Source: CAZEQD01 sp964514305
GTDB lineage: Bacteria; Acidobacteriota; Aminicenantia; Aminicenantales; Aminicenantaceae
NCBI GenBank assembly: GCA_964514305.1
Contig: CAZEQD010000059.1
Coordinates: 1 to 12,206 of the forward strand
DNA length: 12,206 bases
Direction of reading: 5' to 3'
In this document: positions 1-5,571 of the stretch, piece after piece
Position numbering within the stretch: the first letter of the stretch is position 1
Layout: the number at the start of each line of letters is the position of its first letter
Translations under genes and position numbers: made by a program
The notes under the pieces: generated by a model
The model's database searches: none
What the model was told of the DNA's origin: nothing
The model's input: the letters and a program-made list of their open reading frames with translations, nothing else

Positions 1-76
1 ATCAATAGAGAAGCATAATTTATGAAACTTATGAAGGTCTGACCCCGTCTGCTGGGATATAGAGATAAATGATTAG

Positions 77-105
77 TTGACAAGGCGGAAACAGTTTATT
101 AATTT
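77..105 (+). promoter_or_regulatory. Candidate sigma70-type promoter of the RDase-like gene
   Basis: A perfect -35 box TTGACA lies at 77-82. Seventeen bases later there is a weak -10 candidate, TAATTT, at 100-105. If it is used, transcription would begin at about 112, essentially on the ATG, so the message would be leaderless or nearly so. This fits the absence of a Shine-Dalgarno sequence in front of that ATG. The -10 matches the consensus at only three positions, so the call is tentative. Confidence 0.35.
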
Positions 106-111
106 TAGTCC

Positions 112-1461
112 ATGAATTTATGGTTGCTGCTGGGTGAAATTTCTATTGGGTCTTTAATCCTTTTTTTTCTTGTTTTCGCCATTTATAGTCTGGTCGAAAA
201 AGAAAAAAAGGCTTGCCTTAGAAGCAGCCTGATTTTCGCTTTATTGGTTATTATTGATTTAATTTTGTTATCAATTGCAGCTCCTCTTAGGAACTGGCTT
301 TTTGGTGGTTTTTTTATTCTTTTTTCAATATTTCTCATCCTCCTCTTCTGGCCTTCCCTAAATAAACCATCAGTTGAAATCATTGGTCCTCAGGCTAAAA
401 TTGATGAAAGGGATATTATTTTTGCTCGTTTTGACTATGAACCAGGAACAGAAATTTTTAACAGCTACTACCGCCTCCGGCCAGAATACAAGAAAATAGA
501 TGACGACCTTAGAAAGCTGCCAGATATTCTGACTTATCCTCATATAAAGAAAAATCCCTGGTATTTTTGGCTGGCTGAGGCTGAGTTTAATTTTCTAGAA
601 GCTCAACTAGCTGAGGTTGACGGCCAAAAAAACAATCAAAATTTTTCTCTTTCTGCGGCTGAGAATACTCGAAAAATAAAGAACATCGTTAAATACCTGG
701 GTTCTGATGTCTGTGGCATCTGTCAGCTTAAGCAGGCCTATGTCTATTCTCATGTCGGCCGCGGTCCTGAACCTTACGGCCAGGAAATTAAACTTGACCA
801 TAAGTATGCCATAGTTTTTGCCTTGGAGATGGATATGGCCATGGTTAAATATGCTCCTCAGGCCCCTGTAATTGTGGAAACAGCCAAGAAATATGTAGAG
901 GCGGCTCGAATTTCAATTATCCTGGCTGATTTCATTCGCTGTCTGGGATTTCCAGCCCGAGCCCACATTGCTGGCAGCAATTATCAGGCTATGTTGGCTC
1001 CCTTAGCCTGGGAAGCGGGCTTAGGTGAGCTGGGCAGGTTGGGAATAATTATTACCCATAAATATGGACCGCGGGCCAGACTGGGTTTGGTTACCACCGA
1101 TCTGCCTTTGATTCCGGATAAACCAAGAGCCTGGGGCATCCAGGAATTCTGCCAGAAATGTAAGAAGTGTGCCCGCAACTGCCCAGCCCAGGCAATTCCA
1201 AAAGGAGAAAAAACCGAAGAGAATGGCGTTTTAAAATGGGTTTTAAAGCGGGAGGAATGTTATCGTTTCTGGCGCAAAGCTGGAACAGATTGTGCAATGT
1301 GCATTTATGTCTGTCCATACAGTAAACCTTTTAATCTTTTTCATAATTTTATTCGAAAAATGACAGAGCAATCAGCCCTAGCCCAATCATTAGCTGTCCG
1401 GTTAGATGATTTTTTCTACGGCCGCTTTCCCCGAAGGGGAAGTGTAAATAGTAAGCAGTGA
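112..1461 (+). CDS. Membrane-anchored reductive-dehalogenase-like Fe-S protein (RdhA family)
   Basis: A 449-residue protein. Residues 3-28, 38-57 and 62-80 are three hydrophobic helices. The rest is a soluble domain of the reductive dehalogenase type, a family that uses a corrinoid and two 4Fe-4S clusters for reductive removal of halogen. Visible family marks are AGLGELGRLG (302-311), TDLPL (329-333), the ferredoxin motif C347-x2-C350-x2-C353-x3-C357-P, and a second set C383-x10-C394-x2-C397-x3-C401-P. Y261, N290 and R323 sit at spacings close to the PceA active-site Tyr/Asn/Arg, but I could not align them properly. There is no twin-arginine signal. The basic loop after helix 1 (K30, K32, K33, R37) suggests the catalytic domain faces the cytoplasm. 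No rdhB-like or regulator gene adjoins it in the window. Epoxyqueuosine reductase (QueG) is a relative, but the GELGR and TDLPL motifs favour RdhA. The start is the first ATG after an in-frame TAG at 106-108; no clear ribosome binding site precedes it. The last codons are made from heptamer repeat sequence. Substrate unknown. Confidence 0.8.
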   Translation: MNLWLLLGEISIGSLILFFLVFAIYSLVEKEKKACLRSSLIFALLVIIDLILLSIAAPLRNWLFGGFFILFSIFLILLFWPSLNKPSVEIIGPQAKIDERDIIFARFDYEPGTEIFNSYYRLRPEYKKIDDDLRKLPDILTYPHIKKNPWYFWLAEAEFNFLEAQLAEVDGQKNNQNFSLSAAENTRKIKNIVKYLGSDVCGICQLKQAYVYSHVGRGPEPYGQEIKLDHKYAIVFALEMDMAMVKYAPQAPVIVETAKKYVEAARISIILADFIRCLGFPARAHIAGSNYQAMLAPLAWEAGLGELGRLGIIITHKYGPRARLGLVTTDLPLIPDKPRAWGIQEFCQKCKKCARNCPAQAIPKGEKTEENGVLKWVLKREECYRFWRKAGTDCAMCIYVCPYSKPFNLFHNFIRKMTEQSALAQSLAVRLDDFFYGRFPRRGSVNSKQ

Positions 1462-1492
1462 GGAGTTTAAGGTTAAAAGTTTAAAGTTAAAA
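1441..1492 (+). repeat. Heptamer array A, at the 3' end of the RDase-like gene
   Basis: The dinucleotide GT recurs at 1444, 1451, 1458, 1465, 1472, 1479 and 1486, exactly every 7 bases, with purine/A-rich filler (units such as AGTAAGC, AGTGAGG, AGTTTAA). The array starts inside the coding sequence and supplies its last codons and the TGA stop (1459-1461). Confidence 0.85.
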
Positions 1493-1630
1493 ACAAGTAA
1501 TGGCCCTTATCTGGACAGAAATCACCTTAGATATAAGCATAAATTAAAAAGTCTAAAACGTATCCATAAAAAGGGCACAGCAAAAAGCAAAAGATAGATT
1601 CCATGCTCATCTTTCCCCACTTTGGCTTTC
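1493..1630. other. Spacer between convergent genes, no gene seen
   Basis: This short A-rich stretch separates the two oppositely oriented heptamer arrays between the convergent RDase-like and propeller-transglutaminase genes. I see no reading frame with family resemblance and no classical terminator. The flanking arrays are partly complementary, so a transcript across the region could form a long imperfect stem. Confidence 0.4.
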
Positions 1631-1691
1631 AACCTTAAACCTTCAACTTTTAGCCTCTTACACCTCACTCCCTACACCTTACTCTTCACTA
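1631..1691 (-). repeat. Heptamer array B, at the 3' end of the propeller-transglutaminase gene
   Basis: On the plus strand AC (GT on the coding strand) recurs at 1632, 1639, 1646, 1660, 1667, 1674, 1681 and 1688, with a degenerate GC at 1653. That is nine consecutive 7-base steps without a slip. Read on the minus strand, the array is purine-rich and begins at the TAG stop codon of the gene. Confidence 0.88.
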
Positions 1692-3314
1692 TTCCCAGGG
1701 TTTATGATATTTCTTTTCTCCCCAGGGAGACCAGAGGCCGTAGCTTTCTTCATAAATGCGGCATTTTCCTTCAGATGTCCATTTATAATTATAGTTATAG
1801 CCAAACCAGAGATACTTATCACCGCCGCCATTTTCGGTAGTTATAATATAGCGGGCAGCCACATTGCCTATACCCAGGACTTTGTGCCCGGGCAGGTCAG
1901 TATCAGCCTTGTTAGCATCAAAGGGAATCCAGCCATATGGGGGCAGGTAAACTTCTGTCCAGCGGTGAAAGACACTATCGACACTGGCATCATCACCGCG
2001 GCGGCTGACCGCCCCTACGTATCTGATGGGTACACCCAAAGCCCGGCAGAGAGCAATCATTGAATAGGAATATTCAGAACAGGAACCGGTTCCTCTTTTG
2101 AGTACTGTCGGGGCAGGATTCCAACCTCCTAATGGCTTCAGGTTATAACTTAAATGCTTGCCTAAAAAATCTACAACCCGCCGGGCAATCCAGTAAGGAT
2201 TTCTTTCCTGTCCGGCTATTTGCTGAGCCAGAGTTTGAATAAATGGGTCATGAATGCGGTATTTGTCGCCGTCCTTAGTATATTTTTCCCTTATCTCGGC
2301 TGGAATATCATCAAGGGTCCCCACCTTATCAGGATAAATAAAATACTCAACCGCATAGATTTTAGCCTTTAATCTCCAGCCCGGCCTAACTATTGAACCG
2401 GCTTTCAGATTACGGTAATGCCAATGAGCGATTTTCTGACTCCAGCTGTCTTCGATTACTTCAGTTGGTTTCTGGTCAAACTCCACCGTGCCCAAGAGCT
2501 GTTGATTATCACGATTGTGGGGAAGAGGCAGGTAAATATCAAGAGTTTTAACCTGACCAGGGCCGTAATTGCGAAATTCCTTGAGAAAATGGAGTGAGAG
2601 TTGGCGAAGATCCCATTTAGCAAGGATATCATTGTCGAAAATTTTAATTTTATATATTTCATCATTTTCATAATCTACATTCCAGAGGACATTATCACCC
2701 CAGGCCAAACCATAAGGAAAAGGTCCGTATGAACGGAGTGAGGAAAGGCAAAGACCATCGCCCGGATTGACCAGATAAATTCTATCTTCGCTTCTGTCTG
2801 TAACCCACAGGTAATGGCCGTCAAAGGTCAAGCCTGCCGGCTCTCGGGCTGGAGAAGGAAAATTCTGAACCATCATCCCGTCTTCGGGCGAAACCTTAAG
2901 CAGAATATCTTTTCTATAATCAGCAATCCAGATATATTTCCCGTCCCAGGCTAGGTCTCGGGGGTTGGAGCTGTTTGATTCGAGGATGGATAGGGCTTGT
3001 CCTGTTTCTGGATCAAGAACATACATTGACTTTTCAGCCGGATCAATGGTCCACAGATGGTGGCCATCCCAAGCCAGTCCTTGGGGATGATGGCCAGGGA
3101 CATCTAAGGTTTTTAACACCTGGCCGCTGTTTGGATCAATTTTGTAGATTTTAGCGGTGTAATCATCAGCCAGCCAGAGGTTTTGGCCGTCAAAAGTGAG
3201 ACCAGTGGGACAGGGGCCAGGAGTTTTTATAACCTTAAGGATATCTCCCACCCTGGCCCAACTGATAGAAACCAGGATGAGGAAAATGGATAAAATGATA
3301 ATTAATTTTTTCAT
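1689..3314 (-). CDS. Secreted beta-propeller protein with C-terminal transglutaminase-like domain
   Basis: A 541-residue protein. The start is set at the ATG complementary to 3312-3314, because a full Shine-Dalgarno AAGGAGGT (3319-3326) lies 4 bases upstream and the sequence then opens as a textbook signal peptide (MKK, a long Leu/Ile core, cleavage near SWA at 18-20). An in-frame ATG 21 bases earlier (3335) lacks these features. Residues about 25-225 hold five YncE/NHL-like blades with the pattern P-x-GL-x-WDG-x-x-LW-x-x-D, ending in IDP-x-x-G. After a linker domain, residues about 370-490 form a transglutaminase-like (papain-fold) domain with the expected triad: Cys412 in GTGSCSEYS, His450 in HRWTEVYLPP and Asp466 in IPFDANK. 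Such domains may act as proteases or amidases rather than true transglutaminases; the substrate cannot be told. It probably acts in the periplasm or outside the cell. It is transcribed alone, convergent with the RDase-like gene, and ends in a heptamer array. Confidence 0.82.
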   Translation of the reverse strand: MKKLIIILSIFLILVSISWARVGDILKVIKTPGPCPTGLTFDGQNLWLADDYTAKIYKIDPNSGQVLKTLDVPGHHPQGLAWDGHHLWTIDPAEKSMYVLDPETGQALSILESNSSNPRDLAWDGKYIWIADYRKDILLKVSPEDGMMVQNFPSPAREPAGLTFDGHYLWVTDRSEDRIYLVNPGDGLCLSSLRSYGPFPYGLAWGDNVLWNVDYENDEIYKIKIFDNDILAKWDLRQLSLHFLKEFRNYGPGQVKTLDIYLPLPHNRDNQQLLGTVEFDQKPTEVIEDSWSQKIAHWHYRNLKAGSIVRPGWRLKAKIYAVEYFIYPDKVGTLDDIPAEIREKYTKDGDKYRIHDPFIQTLAQQIAGQERNPYWIARRVVDFLGKHLSYNLKPLGGWNPAPTVLKRGTGSCSEYSYSMIALCRALGVPIRYVGAVSRRGDDASVDSVFHRWTEVYLPPYGWIPFDANKADTDLPGHKVLGIGNVAARYIITTENGGGDKYLWFGYNYNYKWTSEGKCRIYEESYGLWSPWGEKKYHKPWE

Positions 3315-3350
3315 TATGACCTCCTTTTGAGACATTTGTTTCTGTGTTTA

Positions 3351-3378
3351 ATTATATAAAAAAATTGGCTGTGTTCAA
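3351..3378 (-). promoter_or_regulatory. Candidate promoter of the propeller-transglutaminase gene
   Basis: On the minus strand there is TTGAAC (3378-3373), a 16-base spacer and a perfect TATAAT (3356-3351). Transcription would start near 3344, leaving a leader of about 30 bases that contains the AAGGAGGT ribosome binding site before the ATG at 3314. This also argues against the longer reading starting at 3335. Confidence 0.6.
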
Positions 3379-3427
3379 AATATAATTTAAAGATATTTTA
3401 AAGTTTAAGATTTAAAGTTAAACGAAG

Positions 3428-3448
3428 GGACCTGTCTCCAAGCGATCC
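3428..3448. repeat. Upstream 21-base dyad, copy 1
   Basis: This is one of three 21-base elements that begin RGACC and end CRAGCGRTCC. The ends form a short imperfect inverted repeat (GGACC with GATCC here). It lies 15 bases before hairpin element 1, the same order as in the other two copies. Function unknown. Confidence 0.6.
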
Positions 3449-3463
3449 AATATTTAATCAAAT

Positions 3464-3491
3464 GGTCCATTGAGGACAATGGACCCTACAG
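3464..3491 (+). repeat. 28-base covarying hairpin element 1
   Basis: The arm GGTCCATT pairs perfectly over 8 bases with AATGGACC around the loop GAGGAC, followed by the tail CTACAG. It lies in the divergent intergenic region before the aminotransferase remnant. Its stem sequence differs from the GGTCTGCT type but keeps pairing, with changes at four stem positions matched on both sides. Confidence 0.8.
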
Positions 3492-3551
3492 TTTATTCTT
3501 TACGTTTTTATTTTCCTCTAATAAGATTAAAAATTATAAAAGGAGAGGGTC

Positions 3552-3852
3552 ATGCACGCAGTCCACCGCTATCTTGATTTTTCCAATGGGGCTCCTCCTT
3601 ATAATATGTGGAAGGTTCTTCAACCCAGAAAAGAGCTTATCCGCCAGAAACTTGCTGCTATTTTTGGCTGTTAGCCTGAAGAAATCGCTGTTACCAGGAA
3701 TGTAACCGAAGATCTCCAGATTGCTCTTCTCGGCCTTTCTTTAAAAGCAGACGACGAAGTTCTGACCACATCCCATGAATTACCTTTCTATGAAAAATGC
3801 CCTTTATCAGCGGCAGAAGAGGGAAGGAAAAGTAACACATTTTAAGACTTAG
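3552..3852 (+). pseudogene. Remnant of a class V (CefD/isopenicillin-N-epimerase-like) aminotransferase
   Basis: From the ATG at 3552, behind a good ribosome site AAGGAG (3539-3544), the frame reads as the N-terminal part of a fold-type I PLP enzyme: YLDFSNGAPPYNMW, then LAAIFGC, an in-frame TAG at 3672-3674, then PEEIAVTRNVTEDLQIALLG and DDEVLTTSHELPF. Near 3789 the reading shifts by one base, and the family text continues in the +1 frame as MKNALYQRQKREGKVTHF up to a TAG at 3850-3852. The rest of the gene, including the PLP lysine region, is absent. So there are two internal lesions plus a 3' truncation: a decayed gene rather than a short peptide. It differs in sequence from the intact PLP enzyme that follows, so it is not simply a duplicate. 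A possible old promoter (TTTACG 3499-3504, 17 bases, TAAGAT 3522-3527) remains. Confidence 0.8.
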
Positions 3853-3868
3853 GAATCAATACTAATTA

Positions 3869-3877
3869 TGGTATATT
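3869..3877 (+). promoter_or_regulatory. Candidate extended -10 promoter for the kynureninase-like gene
   Basis: TGGTATATT at 3869-3877 fits an extended -10 (TG, one base, TATATT). It lies about 20 bases before the ribosome binding site and just after the aminotransferase remnant. No convincing -35 is visible. Confidence 0.3.
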
Positions 3878-3908
3878 TTTAAGGCATAAATTTCTTAGAG
3901 GAGAAAGA

Positions 3909-5144
3909 GTGATGAACAAAGTCAGCCTTGATCTTAAAAAGGATTTTAAATTAATACGCCAGGAATTTCCTATTCTGGAAAAATGTGTTTATCTCATCAG
4001 CAATTCTTTAGGAGCTGTGCCCAGGCGAGCCAAAAAACATCTCGAACGTTATTACCGCCTCTGGGCAGAAGAGGGAGTGAAGGCGTGGGAAAAAGAGTGG
4101 TGGAATTTAGCCCAGAGAGTAGCCACGGCTATTTCTTCTTTAATTGGAGCTAGCTCTGAAGAGGTGACCATGGTTCCTAATGCTACTATCGGCCATTGGC
4201 TGGCTCTTTCTTGCCTGTTTTCAAGAAATAATAAGAAAAGAAAGAAAATTATAGTTACTGACCAGGACTTTCCTTCCATTATCTATGCTCTGCAAGCTAT
4301 GTCTCAATTTAGCGGCTGGAAAATAATTATGGTTAAAAGCAATGCTCAGATGGAAATTGAAGCTGACAAGATATTAGAAGAAATTGATGAGCAGACTCTG
4401 GCTGTAGTTACTTCCCATGTTTATTTTAAATCAGCTTACATTCAGAATATTGCTTTGATTTCAGCTCGGGCCCGGGAGGCAGGGGCATTTACGCTCATCG
4501 ACGGTTATCATGCTCCAGGAATAATTCCAGTTAATGTCAAGAACCTCGATGTAGATTTTTATATCAGCGGTTGTCTGAAATGGCTATGTGGAGGTCCGGG
4601 CAATGGCTTTCTCTATGCCAAATCAGAGTTGTCTCCTTCTTTAAGGCCTCTTTTGACCGGCTGGTTTGCCCATAAAAAGCCCTTTTCATTCAATCTTAAA
4701 ATGGATTACATTCCAGGGGCTTACCGCTTTATGTCTGGCACGCCACCGATAGCCTGCTTTTATGGCGCCTTGGCCGGATTAGAGATAATCAAGCGGGTAG
4801 GAATACCACAAATACGCCAGAAATCTCTGGCTCTTACCCAGTTCATAATTGACAAAGCCAAAGAAAGAGATTTTAGCCTTTTTACACCTATGGAGGAGAA
4901 ATTAAGGGCTGGAGCCGTATCAGTTGAGGTGCCTCATGGCTTTGCTCTCAAGAAGGCATTGACTAAACGAAATATTTTAGTGGATTTCCGTCAGGGAAAA
5001 GGCCCAGAGCCAGATGTAATCAGGATTGGTCCTCATTTTTATAATAGAGAGCAGGAAATTGATGTCCTTTTTAAGGCTATAGATGACATTTTTTCTTCAG
5101 GTGAATATAAGCATTATTCAGATAAAATCAGACACATTAGTTAG
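3909..5144 (+). CDS. Kynureninase-like class V PLP-dependent enzyme
   Basis: A 411-residue fold-type I PLP enzyme, the usual length for class V aminotransferases and kynureninases. Seen in order: NSLG (32-35) near the N-terminus, SHVYFKSA (169-176), D198 in LIDGYHAPG as the pyridine-nitrogen aspartate, K224 in SGCLKWLCGGPG as the PLP lysine, the glycine motif GGPGNG (228-233), SGTPP (276-280) and the C-terminal R372 in IRIGPHFYN, which should bind the substrate carboxylate. The NSLG, SHV and GGPG patterns resemble kynureninase, but no other tryptophan or NAD genes adjoin it, so the substrate is inferred only at family level; a desulfurase or epimerase role is possible. The start may be GTG 3909 or ATG 3912. 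GAGGAG (3898-3903) lies 5 or 8 bases before them, and I prefer the ATG. The stop codon is followed immediately by heptamer array C. Confidence 0.78.
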   Translation: MMNKVSLDLKKDFKLIRQEFPILEKCVYLISNSLGAVPRRAKKHLERYYRLWAEEGVKAWEKEWWNLAQRVATAISSLIGASSEEVTMVPNATIGHWLALSCLFSRNNKKRKKIIVTDQDFPSIIYALQAMSQFSGWKIIMVKSNAQMEIEADKILEEIDEQTLAVVTSHVYFKSAYIQNIALISARAREAGAFTLIDGYHAPGIIPVNVKNLDVDFYISGCLKWLCGGPGNGFLYAKSELSPSLRPLLTGWFAHKKPFSFNLKMDYIPGAYRFMSGTPPIACFYGALAGLEIIKRVGIPQIRQKSLALTQFIIDKAKERDFSLFTPMEEKLRAGAVSVEVPHGFALKKALTKRNILVDFRQGKGPEPDVIRIGPHFYNREQEIDVLFKAIDDIFSSGEYKHYSDKIRHIS

Positions 5145-5229
5145 AGGTGAGAAGTAAATAGTAAAAAGTAAGGAGTAAAGAGTAAGCAAGTAAAAAGTTT
5201 AAAGTTGAAAGTTTAAAGTAGAAAGCAAG
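5145..5229 (+). repeat. Heptamer array C, after the kynureninase-like gene
   Basis: GT occurs at 5147, 5154, 5161, 5168, 5175, 5182, 5190, 5197, 5204, 5211 and 5218, with a degenerate GC at 5225. There are twelve units with a single one-base slip. The first half is of AGTAAAG/AGTAAGG type and the second of AGTTTAA/AGTTGAA type. It starts directly behind the TAG stop (5142-5144). Confidence 0.9.
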
Positions 5230-5250
5230 GAGGATGAAGGGGCTGATGTT

Positions 5251-5278
5251 CTGTAGGGTCTGCTATCCTTAGCAGAGC
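5251..5278 (-). repeat. 28-base covarying hairpin element 2 (reverse orientation)
   Basis: Read on the minus strand: arm GCTCTGCT, loop AAGGAT, arm AGCAGACC, tail CTACAG. Seven of eight stem positions pair. It is the only copy in this window in the opposite orientation, and it sits just after heptamer array C. Confidence 0.75.
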
Positions 5279-5571
5279 GTTTATTTAATAAAAAAATATT
5301 GATTTGAAGGACTATTTGCCATAAATTATTTTTCTAGTTATTATATTTGGGCTGATTAAAAAGTGGAAAAATATAAAATCAGGGATAATGACCAAAGAAT
5401 ATCTGATAATTCTAGGTTGGTACTTTAATAGAAAACATCAATATCTCATATAGGATTAGAATATTGATGATTATTTCGTTTACGAGAGAGGCAGCAAGAA
5501 AGAAAACTTCAGCCTTTTATTGCAAACAAAATAAATAAATTAGAGCTCAGGGCAAATCAGGTGCTTTTTAA
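5279..5571. other. AT-rich region upstream of the glycosidase gene, with an inverted repeat
   Basis: No gene is seen here. A perfect 9-base inverted repeat, CATCAATAT (5436-5444) and ATATTGATG (5461-5469), is separated by 16 bases and could be an operator or an mRNA hairpin about 100 bases before the glycosidase start. A weak promoter-like pair, TTGATT and TAAATT with a 17-base spacer, lies near 5300-5330. Together with array C and hairpin 2, this makes an unusually long leader of over 400 bases after the previous gene. Confidence 0.4.

Noticed and set aside
41..60. Possible seventh hairpin copy (GTCTGCTGGGAT) near the left edge
   Set aside because: Only the left arm and part of the loop match; there is no returning arm or CTACAG tail, so it may be chance or an eroded half.
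112..1461. Epoxyqueuosine reductase (QueG) identity for the Fe-S protein
   Set aside because: The GELGR and TDLPL motifs, the spacing of the second cluster and the membrane anchor fit reductive dehalogenases better.
1704..2063. Open frame of about 119 codons on the plus strand
   Set aside because: It lies opposite the transglutaminase domain of the real gene; it has no ribosome site and no recognisable protein.
3401..3420. Possible sixth heptamer array near the start of the propeller gene
   Set aside because: GT occurs only at 3403 and 3417 with a broken unit between, and it is not at a gene end.
3464..3491. Hairpin elements read as ordinary intrinsic terminators
   Set aside because: None is followed by a T-run, one copy lies in a divergent promoter region, and the fixed loop and tail are not needed for termination.
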